Assembly: GCA_938083195.1 (NCBI GenBank)
Contig: CALKCK010000041.1
Location: forward strand, 1 to 64,000
Direction of reading: 5' to 3'
From: an uncultured Pirellulaceae bacterium
GTDB taxonomy: Bacteria; Planctomycetota; Planctomycetia; Pirellulales; Pirellulaceae
DNA length: 64,000 nt
The notes under the pieces were generated by a model. That model was not told the DNA's origin and made no database searches. It was given only the letters and a program-made list of their open reading frames with translations. Below, piece after piece: positions 56,106 through 64,000 of this stretch; within the stretch, counting starts at the first letter, position 1; each line of letters starts with the position of its first letter. A program made the position numbers and the translations under genes.

Positions 56106-56347
56106 ACCATGCGTTATCTTCTCAAATTGGATTCTAATATGTGGTCGGATCGAAAAAATTGTTGTCAAATATCAACACGTCGAATGGATTTCATCTACAA
56201 TTGCGTGGAATCACACAGTTTGACTTTACATCTTTGTTAAACATAATGATGGAAATTCGAGGCTTATTCGCTGAGCGTTGCAATTGAGGCTTTTTTGCGA
56301 CACGGAATGAGTCACAGGCGATCCTGAAATCGAGGGGGCAAGACGGA

Positions 56348-57013
56348 ATGCAAGTAGTTTTAAGAGTTGTCGGTGGTAAGAATGATGGTCGTGAGATCAC
56401 AATCGCTGTCCAACGATTCATCATCGGACGTGGAGACACTGCCCATCTTAGGCCTGCAAGCGACTTGGTAAGCCGCGAACATTGTGAAATCCTCGTTGGC
56501 GACGGGAAAGTTGTAATCAACGATCTCACCAGCCGTAACGGGACATTTGTTAACGGTAAACAACTGACCGAAACTCATATGGCCAAATCTGGCGATTCAC
56601 TTCGTATCGGAAGGCTTCAGTTTGAGGTTGTAATTGACCCGGTGAAAGCAAGTGCTAAGAAGCCGAGAGTCGGTGATGTAGTCGAAGCTGCCGCGAGAAC
56701 CGCACAAAACAAGAGACCTTCTCTTGAAGACAGTATTACCGATTGGCTTACCGACGGAGAAGACGATCCTAATACTGCCGAGCGAAACGCCATCGCTTCT
56801 TCAGAGACAATTCAGCTGAACCTTGAGGAAACCAGTGTTTTTGGCACTGCTAAGCGAGATTCAGATTCAGATTCAGATTCAGGCGAAACTGGAAATGAAG
56901 AGGCACCATCAGAAGATGGTCCAAAAAAGTTACCTCCCATGCCCAAGCGACAGCATGACAGCTCGACCACGGCTGCGGATGACGTTTTGAAAAAGTTTTT
57001 CAATCGCCGTTAA
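56348..57013 (+). CDS. FHA-domain protein
   Basis: A 221-residue cytosolic protein. Residues 1-95 are an FHA domain, which binds phosphothreonine peptides. The key blocks are FIIGRGDTAHLR, VSREHCEI and LTSRNGTFVNG. The rest is low-complexity and acidic, with a DS repeat and a basic C-terminus (DDVLKKFFNRR). It would read out Ser/Thr phosphorylation. GAGGGGG lies ten bases before the ATG. A terminator follows. Confidence 0.9.
   Translation: MQVVLRVVGGKNDGREITIAVQRFIIGRGDTAHLRPASDLVSREHCEILVGDGKVVINDLTSRNGTFVNGKQLTETHMAKSGDSLRIGRLQFEVVIDPVKASAKKPRVGDVVEAAARTAQNKRPSLEDSITDWLTDGEDDPNTAERNAIASSETIQLNLEETSVFGTAKRDSDSDSDSGETGNEEAPSEDGPKKLPPMPKRQHDSSTTAADDVLKKFFNRR
56858..56881 (+). repeat. Four-unit hexanucleotide repeat in the FHA gene
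   Basis: GATTCA is repeated four times in frame and encodes alternating Asp and Ser. It is a slippage-prone microsatellite; changes in copy number keep the frame. Confidence 0.92.
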
Positions 57014-57045
57014 ACAGTGATGAGCTGAAAACTAAGAATTATTCA

Positions 57046-57090
57046 AAGAGCCTTTCTTCGTTAAGAAACGGCTCTTTTTTTATTTTTTAA
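57046..57090 (+). terminator. Rho-independent terminator after the FHA gene
   Basis: AAGAGCC (57046-57052) pairs with GGCTCTT (57070-57076), and TTTCTT pairs with AAGAAA inside it, with one bulged C and a 4-base loop. A T-rich run to 57087 follows. This is a strong terminator 33 bases after the stop codon. Confidence 0.93.
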
Positions 57091-57138
57091 ATATATTTGC
57101 CAATTTCAATCCTCTCGAATCGAAATAGGAATGTCTCA

Positions 57139-57158
57139 GCCTGCAAACTCTTGCAGGC
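57139..57158. other. Perfect 8-bp hairpin upstream of the sigma factor gene
   Basis: GCCTGCAA (57139-57146) pairs with TTGCAGGC (57151-57158) around ACTC. It has no T-run on the plus strand. It may be an operator or leader structure for the sigma factor gene starting at 57246. Confidence 0.55.
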
Positions 57159-57245
57159 AAATATTCCATAAATACTTAAAAATCCTGCCGTTGCTAAAAC
57201 CTCAGGTGAGATTTTCGAGTATTGTCTTAGTAATTCTGAAAGCGA

Positions 57246-57803
57246 GTGTGCAATTTGGCTGACGAACTTCCAATTTTGGTGAACCAATGTATCGCAGGGG
57301 ATCAGCTTTCCTTCAGTAAATTAATCCGCCGCTTTCGCGGACAAGTCTACGGCCTCTGCTATCGCATGCTTGGCCAACGAGAAGATGCTGAAGACGCCAT
57401 GCAGGAAACATTTGTTCGCGTGGCCAAAAATCTCCACCGCTGGGATCCTGAACGGGCATTTGAGCCCTGGCTACTAACGATTGCTGGCAACCGCTGCCGA
57501 ACTCGTTTGGCTCAACGAATGCGTCGACCGGGAGTATTGACTCTCGACCATCCCGTTGCAGATCAATCTGTGGACGAACGCCGAGCGAAGCTTCTCTCCG
57601 AAGAACTGGACCATGCGCTCAGCACAGTTAGAAAAGAATATCGCGATGCGTTTGTGTTATTTCACAAAAACGAAATGTGCTACAACGAAATCAGCGAATC
57701 ACTCAACATTCCATTAGGGACCGTAAAAACTTGGGTCCATCGCGCGCGACGTGAGCTAATCATGAAATTACGAAAACGAGGAGTGCTAAATGAGGCAAAC
57801 TGA
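57246..57803 (+). CDS. ECF-type RNA polymerase sigma factor
   Basis: A 185-residue sigma-70 family factor with region 2 (LCYRMLGQREDAEDAMQETFVRV) and region 4 helix-turn-helix (YNEISESLNIPLGTVKTWVHRARREL). It lacks regions 1 and 3, as ECF factors do. It would direct transcription of a stress or envelope regulon. The start is GTG at 57246. The gene overlaps the next gene by 14 bases, a typical sigma/anti-sigma arrangement. Confidence 0.92.
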   Translation: MCNLADELPILVNQCIAGDQLSFSKLIRRFRGQVYGLCYRMLGQREDAEDAMQETFVRVAKNLHRWDPERAFEPWLLTIAGNRCRTRLAQRMRRPGVLTLDHPVADQSVDERRAKLLSEELDHALSTVRKEYRDAFVLFHKNEMCYNEISESLNIPLGTVKTWVHRARRELIMKLRKRGVLNEAN

Positions 57804-58512
57804 CACCCTCCATTGCAACGATTTTGAGAACCGAGTCCATCAACTTTGGGATGATCGATTAATTCTAAGTGCTGACCTAACTCTTACCGAGCATGCCCGA
57901 AAATGCCCTGAATGCGCGGCCTTGATGCAAGATTATGAGAACATGGAACTAGCGCTCGCTTTAGAGAATCCCAGTCTCCAGTTGCCCACTCCGTCTCCGA
58001 TCGCCACTACCGAATTTCTTACGCGAAATTCAAGTGTCATCCTGGCACTTGTTGCTACGCTCGTGATCTCATTGAATATCTACAGCAGCTACCTGACCAA
58101 GATTAATCACTCTACCGTCGTTGTTGCACAAATCACGAGCCCCCCCGCAATTGGCTTGTTTGATTCGGAATCAGTTCCAGCGAGGATTACTCGTCGCGAA
58201 ACTACACGTCCACCGATGACTCCAATTACCTCACCATCGAACCCAGGATTATTGATTGCTCAATCAATCCAAGAAATTGAGGTCCCCAGAATCCCCACTT
58301 GGAAGTCAATTTCTCCTCAGATTGAATTGCTAAAACCATGGATAGATCGATCCAAGCCACTATTCGAATACTCGCCCGCACTTTTCCCAGTTTGCAATAT
58401 TGGCTACCAGTGGAAGAAAACGATCAAAATTCTCCAACAATCATTTCTTGAATCAAACGCCCAACCCGGGATCGGCAAATGGGAACAGTCGACTAACTTT
58501 AGAACTGCATAA
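57790..58512 (+). CDS. Probable anti-sigma factor with zinc-binding N-terminus
   Basis: A 240-residue protein. The N-terminus has an HxxxCxxC zinc anti-sigma motif (H35, C39, C42), then a membrane segment near 79-100 (SSVILALVATLVISLNIY) and a polar exported tail of unknown fold. It should hold the upstream sigma factor inactive at the membrane until a signal arrives. The ATG at 57790 overlaps the sigma gene end, so the two are translationally coupled. The tail has no clear sensor domain. Confidence 0.82.
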   Translation: MRQTDTLHCNDFENRVHQLWDDRLILSADLTLTEHARKCPECAALMQDYENMELALALENPSLQLPTPSPIATTEFLTRNSSVILALVATLVISLNIYSSYLTKINHSTVVVAQITSPPAIGLFDSESVPARITRRETTRPPMTPITSPSNPGLLIAQSIQEIEVPRIPTWKSISPQIELLKPWIDRSKPLFEYSPALFPVCNIGYQWKKTIKILQQSFLESNAQPGIGKWEQSTNFRTA

Positions 58513-58694
58513 CATTCGTTTTACAGTCGTTTTTGAGTTCTCGACCCAGATAAAGCAGGCAACCAGTTTGCCAGCATCTCCCAAATCGCCTCACTGATCT
58601 TGCGGCGGCGATTCTGTTTCTCTAACTTTCCTCGAGTTTATTCGCTTGTTCGTGTCAAAACCGAACATCGATTAACCATTTTCAACTTGAGCAA

Positions 58695-59489
58695 ATGACG
58701 AGAAATGCAACCATGTTCCCAGCGACAAATCCTTCACTTCGCTACATAATAATTCTCTCTGTTGGTGCTTTAGTGACGCTGAACCTTCTGGTCACGACAG
58801 GATGTAAGCTCGGTGCCGACCGCCACAATGCCATCGGATGCCAGGCTTACAACCAAGGTCAAATCACAACCGCGATCGCAGAATTTAACAAAGCGATTGA
58901 GATGAATCCCAATGACGCCGATGCCATCTACAATCTTGGCGCAAGTTATTATGCGATCGGCAAGCAGACAAAAAATCTCCAAGCGACGCAAAGTGCTGAA
59001 CAACTTTATCGGCGTACAATATCGATCGATGACCAGCACCAAGAAGCACATCGCTCATTGGCTGTATTGCTAATTGAGACCGGTCAAGAACAATATGCTT
59101 TTGACCTAATTAACTCATGGAAAAATCGATATCCAACATCGACCGAACCAGTCGTAGAATTAGCTAAACTGTATCAAGAATATGGCGACAACAGTCGTGC
59201 TACCGATCTTCTTGTTGACGCACTGAAAATCAATCCAAATGATGTTCAGGTTCTAGCGGCAATGGGATCGGTACGGGAAGCTCAAGGCCAATCCACTTTA
59301 GCGTTAGATAGCTATATCAGAGCACTCCAAATTGACCCAAAGCAGCCTCAAATCGCAGCGAAAGTTGCCAGTCTACAAAACCAATTAGCTCAACTTCCCA
59401 GCTACAACTCTCCTGCGGGCGGCACGGCCAGCCCAACAACCCCCGCTCCCGCGAGATATGGCTCGACAACTCCCTATCAGAAGTTCTAA
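58695..59489 (+). CDS. TPR-repeat protein, possible lipoprotein
   Basis: A 264-residue exported protein. A hydrophobic N-terminus ends in VTTGCK, a weak lipobox with Thr at the -3 position. It is followed by about five TPR repeats such as AIAEFNKAIEMNPNDADAIYNLG and ALDSYIRALQIDPKQPQ. The tail is Pro/Thr-rich. TPR repeats bind peptides and help build complexes. It lies 182 bases after the anti-sigma gene on the same strand and may share its regulation. Confidence 0.83.
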   Translation: MTRNATMFPATNPSLRYIIILSVGALVTLNLLVTTGCKLGADRHNAIGCQAYNQGQITTAIAEFNKAIEMNPNDADAIYNLGASYYAIGKQTKNLQATQSAEQLYRRTISIDDQHQEAHRSLAVLLIETGQEQYAFDLINSWKNRYPTSTEPVVELAKLYQEYGDNSRATDLLVDALKINPNDVQVLAAMGSVREAQGQSTLALDSYIRALQIDPKQPQIAAKVASLQNQLAQLPSYNSPAGGTASPTTPAPARYGSTTPYQKF

Positions 59490-60052
59490 ATAAAAAGAAA
59501 CGTTAGGCCTGGGCTGCGGTGTCATTTACAAATCAAATAGCATCCCCAGAGACCAATTCGAGAAAAATTTCGAGCCAGAAAAACTGCCTAAACCGAATCA
59601 ACGTCTTAGCTTTTCTCACCGACTATCTCGCCAGCGAGCGTCTCCTCCAGCTCAGCGGAGAAATAGCCACTATAAATCGGGAATAACGTCACTGCTGTTA
59701 CCCCAAGAAAACATGCGCTTTGAACCGTGTTTTCAAATTCCAAACAAACAGCTGGACCTCAAAACAAACTACTGCTTTGCTCTCGTTTGCCGGACTTTTC
59801 ACCCCGTTGCTCGATGTTTAGAATCGAGCGGATTCGGCGTTGGGGACTTTCTTCTGTTCCGGACATAGCACGTTATTGCGGAACAAAACTGGAGGAACGC
59901 TCTACCTATTTTTCTGATTGCGACGAGGTACGACCGAGTCGTCCCGGCAACATCCGATTCCGATGTTACGCCTTGGATTTCTCCGCCGATGGGACTCCTA
60001 GATATCCCTCACAAACTTTCATGTCTTTTTTTCGACATCCATTGAGACAACC
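59490..60052. other. Long intergenic region upstream of serC
   Basis: This 563-base stretch has no supported gene. A 109-codon open frame (59727-60056) runs into the serC start, but it has no ribosome binding site and no recognisable domain. The serC promoter and leader should lie here. No known riboswitch was recognised. Confidence 0.5.
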
Positions 60053-61156
60053 ATGACCAAGACGACTTCCCGAGTATTTAATTTTTCAGCAGGGCCAGCC
60101 ACACTTCCCGAGGTCGTTCTCGAGCAAATTCAAAGTGAAATGCTCTCCCTTCCTGGCGTTGGTTCAAGTGTTCTTGAAATTAGCCATCGAAGTAAGGATT
60201 TTGATGCGATCCTCGATGACGCAACATCACGCATCGCCCAACTTACTAATCTACCAGACACCCACGAAATACTCTTTTTGCAAGGCGGCAGCGCTCTGCA
60301 AAATGTGATGATGCCGATGAACTTTTTAACTGAAAAGAGTCAAACAGCAGATGTCATCGTTACAGGGGCATGGGGTAAAAAAACAGCGGCTGAGATTTCT
60401 CGATTCGGGAAACTCAACATTGCCTGGGATGGTAAAGACTCTAACTACAACAACGTGCCCAAGCAGAATGAACTCAAATTGACTCCCAACGCGGCCTATT
60501 GCCACTTAACCTCCAATGAAACCATTCACGGAGTCAAGTATTGGGATTTGCCTGAGACTGGAAACGTCCCCTTGCTGGTGGACAAATCTTCCGATCTTTT
60601 TTCTGAGCCTATCGACATCGAAAAATACGGTTTAATTTATGCCTGTGCTCAGAAAAATGCTGGTATCGCCGGCGTGAATGTTTTGATTTTGAAAAAGGAA
60701 TTACTAGATCGATGTGATGATCGCTTGCCAAGCTATCTAGATTATTCAAAGCATTCAAAAGCTGGCTCACGATTTAATACGCCGCCAACATTTGCAATTT
60801 ATGTAACTGGTCTCGTATGTAAATGGTTACAAGAAGAAATGGGCGGCTTGGCAAACATCAGTCAATTTAATCAAGATAAAGCAAATCTTCTGTACACCGT
60901 GATTGACCAAAGCAATGGTTTTTACAAAGGTCACGCGGCAAAGGATGACCGATCAATCATGAACGTCGTATTCACGCTGGGAACCGAAGATTTAGAATCC
61001 CAATTTCTGTCCGAAGCGACTCAGTCTGACATGACCACGCTGAAAGGACACAGAAGCCTCGGTGGGATTCGAGCTTCGATCTATAACGCCATGCCAATCG
61101 AGGGCGTTGAATCACTCGCCCAATTCATGACAGATTTCGCTCAGAAAAACGGTTAA
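60053..61156 (+). CDS. serC: Phosphoserine aminotransferase SerC
   Basis: A 367-residue PLP enzyme that converts 3-phosphohydroxypyruvate and glutamate to phosphoserine. Family blocks are FNFSAGPATLPE, EISHRSKDF, LFLQGGSALQNVMMPMN and the C-terminal GHRSLGGIRASIYNAMP. It is 17 bases before serA, so the two steps are made together. PLP Lys lies in ACAQKNAGIAGV. Confidence 0.97.
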   Translation: MTKTTSRVFNFSAGPATLPEVVLEQIQSEMLSLPGVGSSVLEISHRSKDFDAILDDATSRIAQLTNLPDTHEILFLQGGSALQNVMMPMNFLTEKSQTADVIVTGAWGKKTAAEISRFGKLNIAWDGKDSNYNNVPKQNELKLTPNAAYCHLTSNETIHGVKYWDLPETGNVPLLVDKSSDLFSEPIDIEKYGLIYACAQKNAGIAGVNVLILKKELLDRCDDRLPSYLDYSKHSKAGSRFNTPPTFAIYVTGLVCKWLQEEMGGLANISQFNQDKANLLYTVIDQSNGFYKGHAAKDDRSIMNVVFTLGTEDLESQFLSEATQSDMTTLKGHRSLGGIRASIYNAMPIEGVESLAQFMTDFAQKNG

Positions 61157-61173
61157 CAAAGGACGGAACCCAT

Positions 61174-62850
61174 ATGTCTGTTGCCACCCAACCACCGCTG
61201 CAAACCTCTTCAAAATCGAAAGACGACCAAATGGCGCGTATCATTGTTCTCGACGACCTCGCTACAGAGGGCCTGGCCAAACTGGAAGCCGCAGAAGGCA
61301 TTTCCTTTGACATCAAAATTGGTCTCAAAGGTGAGGAACTTCGCGAGGCACTTACCCACTACGACGGTGCCGTCTGCCGCAGCGGAGTGAAAATCACAGC
61401 CGAAACGCTTGAGGGAAATAAATCACTCAAGGCCATCGTTCGAGCAGGGGTCGGAACAGACAACATCGACAAACCCGCTGCAACGCTGCTGGGAATCGTC
61501 GTCATGAACACGCCTGCTGGCAACACCATTAGCACGGCCGAACATACGATGGCGCTCCTGCTTGGCCTCTCTCGTAAAATTGGGCCTGCCTACTCAAGCT
61601 TACAAGCTGGCCGGTGGGATCGAAAGAAATTCAAAGGTTCCCAAGTCAGCGGCAAAACACTTGGTATCGTCGGGCTCGGTCGAATTGGCTTAGAAGTCGC
61701 CTCGCGAGCTCGAGCGTTTGGAATGGATGTTATTGGCTATGACCCTTTCCTCTCTTCCGAACGAGCCGAGGATCTGGGCATCACTAAAGTCGCTCAAGTG
61801 AGTGACCTTCTGCCAAAAATTGATTACCTAACCGTACACACACCTTTAACCCCGGAAACCAAGGGGCTGATTGGCCACGAAGAAGTGAAGTTAATGAAAC
61901 CGAACGCAAGGTTAGTTAATTGTGCTCGTGGTGGGATCTACGATAACGATGCCTTAATCGCGGGACTGGAATCTGGGCAACTGGGTGGGGTTGCGCTCGA
62001 CGTTTACCCAGAAGAACCATGTACCGACAACCCTCTCTTTCAAATGGACAATGTTCTGTGCACGCCGCATCTGGGCGCGAGCACCGACGAAGCTCAAATC
62101 GAAGTTGCGGTAGAGGCCGTTGACTTACTGGTTAATTTTTTAACCACCGGCGAAATTAAGTCTGCGGTCAACACAATTTCACTTGATCCAAAAACACTCA
62201 ACGATCTCCGAAGCCATCTCGACGTTGCTCACCGCCTGGGCGTCCTTTTGGGGCAGTGGCACGGCGCAGCAATCGAAAAATGCGAACTCGAATTCCAGGG
62301 CGAGATTTCAGAAAAAGACACTCGGCCTTTAGTCTCAGCATTCTGTGCTGGATTACTCGGGCACGTAACCGACGATGCCAACATTATCAACGCCGAGATG
62401 CTTTGTCGCGAGCGTGGCATCGATATTTCCCGGACTTCTAATTCAGACACGGGTGACTTCAGCAGCTCTATCACCGCCACCGTTTCCGGTGAAAACGTCA
62501 CGAGGACTGCAACGGGAACCCTGTTTGGAAAAAGCATGCCTCGGCTAGTCCGTTTGGACGAGTACCGGACCGAAACTTACATGGATGGAAATCTTTTGAT
62601 CTTCAACCACTCGGATATTCCCGGAATCATCGGCTATGTCGGCAGCGTGCTTGCTGAGGAACAGGTCAATATCGCCCAGATGGCGGTAGGACGTGAGGGC
62701 GATCAGGGCGGATCGGCCATCGGTATTCTCAATGTGGATTCCATCGTTTCCACCCCCACACTTCAACGTGTCCTTGAAAACGACGCCATTGATTCGGTGC
62801 ACCTGATCAATCTCCCGGCGTTCGATGAACTTCCGGACTGGCTGGTTTAA
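61174..62850 (+). CDS. serA: D-3-phosphoglycerate dehydrogenase SerA (long form)
   Basis: A 558-residue enzyme that starts serine synthesis by oxidising 3-phosphoglycerate. It has the NAD motif GIVGLGRIGLEVASRA, the substrate block AVCRSGVKIT and catalytic VNCARGGIYD and CTPHLGAST. After residue 330 there is an intervening domain and a C-terminal ACT domain (IFNHSDIPGIIGYVG), which binds serine for feedback. This long form matches mycobacterial-type enzymes. AAGGA lies ten bases before the ATG; an in-frame ATG at 61231 fits the family too. Confidence 0.96.
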   Translation: MSVATQPPLQTSSKSKDDQMARIIVLDDLATEGLAKLEAAEGISFDIKIGLKGEELREALTHYDGAVCRSGVKITAETLEGNKSLKAIVRAGVGTDNIDKPAATLLGIVVMNTPAGNTISTAEHTMALLLGLSRKIGPAYSSLQAGRWDRKKFKGSQVSGKTLGIVGLGRIGLEVASRARAFGMDVIGYDPFLSSERAEDLGITKVAQVSDLLPKIDYLTVHTPLTPETKGLIGHEEVKLMKPNARLVNCARGGIYDNDALIAGLESGQLGGVALDVYPEEPCTDNPLFQMDNVLCTPHLGASTDEAQIEVAVEAVDLLVNFLTTGEIKSAVNTISLDPKTLNDLRSHLDVAHRLGVLLGQWHGAAIEKCELEFQGEISEKDTRPLVSAFCAGLLGHVTDDANIINAEMLCRERGIDISRTSNSDTGDFSSSITATVSGENVTRTATGTLFGKSMPRLVRLDEYRTETYMDGNLLIFNHSDIPGIIGYVGSVLAEEQVNIAQMAVGREGDQGGSAIGILNVDSIVSTPTLQRVLENDAIDSVHLINLPAFDELPDWLV

Positions 62851-62896
62851 GACCAGCAAATCTGACCAAACCCAAAAAATTTATCTAATTACGATC

Positions 62897-62932
62897 AAAG
62901 CCCACGGCTCTCGTTTGAGCCGCGGGCTTTTT
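62897..62932 (+). terminator. Rho-independent terminator after serA
   Basis: AAAGCCC and CGGCTC pair with GAGCCG and GGGCTTT, with one A/C mismatch and a 6-base loop, followed by TTTTT. It ends the serC-serA unit. Confidence 0.9.
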
Positions 62933-62967
62933 CGTCGACATCTCCAAGGTCTCCAACTAGTCTAGAA

Positions 62968-64000
62968 ATGGTATCTGCCGATCTGGCCTTTGATTCTAAC
63001 TTCATTTCGTATTACTTTTTAACGACCATGAATCTTGTTATTGGTGCGGTGATTGTGCTCACGCTGCTTGGCAGTGAACTTACTGGCGCCGAACCTGTCA
63101 AACACGAACAACTTTGGCTAACCATATTCATGGTAGGCGTCTTGGCAATTCTAGTTCCGGGTCTCGCGATATTTCAAACCTATTTCGTTTCGATTCAAGT
63201 CCCACTCAATCAGATAGACAACAAACAGCGCGATCAAGTCATCGCACGACTCTCAGCATGCCACAGCGCTGTTTGGCTATCTGCAAGCCTCGCCACGGTT
63301 TGGGCTATTCGCTGGCAAGATGTTGTGCGTGGAACTTGGCAACTCGATCGCTGGCCTTTACTCGATGAATTCTTCATTTTGCTGCCAGTAGTTTTTTCAT
63401 TATTCACGTCATGGATAATCTTCTCTAACCTAAGCAGACAAAGATCAAAAACGGATTCGCTGTATTTTTCAATGAAAAGAAAAATTGGGTTAACCTGCAT
63501 TCGGTTCCAGTCCTGCCTGCTCTTTGTAATATTTCCTGCAGCAACGATCATTCTAATTCGAGATCTTGAACCCTATCTCGCGTCCTTCAACGCATACGAA
63601 AAATCTGCAAGCTTCGCGGTTCTACTCGTGACCCTCGCTACCGGCCTTCCATTGCTTCTATTAACAGCGTGCTCACATACGAATTTCAAAGACCCAATAC
63701 TTGAAAACCAAATCAAAACCATATTCACCCAAAACAGAATCTCCTTGAGACGAATGCGAATTTGGCGAACGGGAAACCAAGTCGCCAACGCCGCCGTCGT
63801 TGGTCTCATCCCTCGCTACCGGATGCTAATCCTCTCTGACCAACTGTTAAACATATTCCCACGAAATGAAGTTCTCGCTATTGCCAGACATGAGGCCGGG
63901 CACGTGATGCTCTGGCACACATTTACACGACTTAGCTTTATCACTATTCCAGTATTGGCAATTGTTCAAGCACAGCCCCAATTGGCCAGCTTGTCGTTCC
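62968..64000 (+). CDS. M48-type membrane metalloprotease, 3' end cut by window
   Basis: An open frame runs to the window edge, so only about 344 residues are seen. It has at least five hydrophobic segments (for example LWLTIFMVGVLAILVPGLAIF) and the zinc motif HEAGH in ARHEAGHVMLWH near residue 315. The preceding RYRMLILSDQLL block matches M48/HtpX-like peptidases, in which a third zinc ligand would come later. It probably cleaves membrane or envelope proteins. The start at 62968 has no clear ribosome binding site; an ATG at 63028 is possible. Confidence 0.8.
   Translation, partial: MVSADLAFDSNFISYYFLTTMNLVIGAVIVLTLLGSELTGAEPVKHEQLWLTIFMVGVLAILVPGLAIFQTYFVSIQVPLNQIDNKQRDQVIARLSACHSAVWLSASLATVWAIRWQDVVRGTWQLDRWPLLDEFFILLPVVFSLFTSWIIFSNLSRQRSKTDSLYFSMKRKIGLTCIRFQSCLLFVIFPAATIILIRDLEPYLASFNAYEKSASFAVLLVTLATGLPLLLLTACSHTNFKDPILENQIKTIFTQNRISLRRMRIWRTGNQVANAAVVGLIPRYRMLILSDQLLNIFPRNEVLAIARHEAGHVMLWHTFTRLSFITIPVLAIVQAQPQLASLSF

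Noticed and set aside
59727..60056. 109-codon open frame ending at the serC start
   Set aside because: The four-base overlap with serC looks like coupling, but the product has irregular Arg/Ser/Cys composition and no ribosome binding site.

Overview
The window looks like a chromosomal segment of a planctomycete, most likely a Pirellulales-type marine lineage. The evidence is gene content rather than any marker gene. There are three secreted DUF1080 (3-keto-disaccharide hydrolase-like) proteins, a CotH protein with EF-hand loops, a secreted esterase with an EF-hand, and an FhcA-type subunit of the formylmethanofuran system. There are also a GTG-started kinase-like membrane protein, many non-ATG starts, many genes without a clear Shine-Dalgarno sequence, and a base composition that by eye is near or slightly below 50% GC. 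No rRNA, CRISPR array, integrase or transposase was seen, so this reads as stable backbone with accessory secreted proteins.

Layout. 1-1.4 kb: tRNA-Val, a haem-motif/FAS1 secreted protein and a small zinc-ribbon protein. 1.7-7 kb: a minus-strand envelope polysaccharide pair (O-antigen-ligase/TPR protein, then WecA-type transferase) and a small membrane protein. 7.4-11.1 kb: response regulator, csrA, fliW and a HEAT/LRR/PDZ secreted protein. 11.6-20 kb: tRNA-Leu with a strong terminator, an SDR, two DUF1080 proteins, an esterase and a CotH protein. 20-27 kb: a rhamnose/lactate catabolic locus, with rhaB and a rhaEW fusion on minus diverging from lutABC on plus. 27-36 kb: a GT2 glycosyltransferase, a thioester-reductase-like SDR, a DUF1080 protein, ispH, a squalene/phytoene-synthase-like protein and a membrane MutS-like ATPase. 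36-43 kb: glutamate dehydrogenase, then a pseudokinase with a large exported domain followed by a zinc-ribbon/membrane/secretin-N-like protein. 43-49 kb: FhcA, a small charged protein, a YiiX-like cysteine hydrolase, a MORN-type repeat protein and a VUT/YhhQ transporter. 50-56 kb: gcvT-gcvH-gcvP and a lipoate ligase-like gene. 56-59.5 kb: FHA protein, ECF sigma factor with overlapping anti-sigma gene, and a TPR protein. 60-64 kb: serC-serA with a terminator, and an M48-type membrane protease cut by the window end.

How the genes fit together. RhaB phosphorylates rhamnulose. The RhaEW fusion would cleave it and oxidise the lactaldehyde to lactate, which LutABC would oxidise to pyruvate, so the divergent locus forms a coherent route. 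serC-serA make serine. The gcv cluster with its lipoate ligase links glycine to one-carbon units, and FhcA adds a tetrahydromethanopterin-linked C1 step. FliW and CsrA form a known partner-switch pair, although no flagellar structural gene lies in the window.

The best candidate for something undescribed is the pair at 37.5-43.2 kb: a receptor-like pseudokinase that has lost every catalytic signature, next to a zinc-ribbon membrane protein with secretin-N-like periplasmic repeats. All functions are read from sequence by eye; no database search was run.
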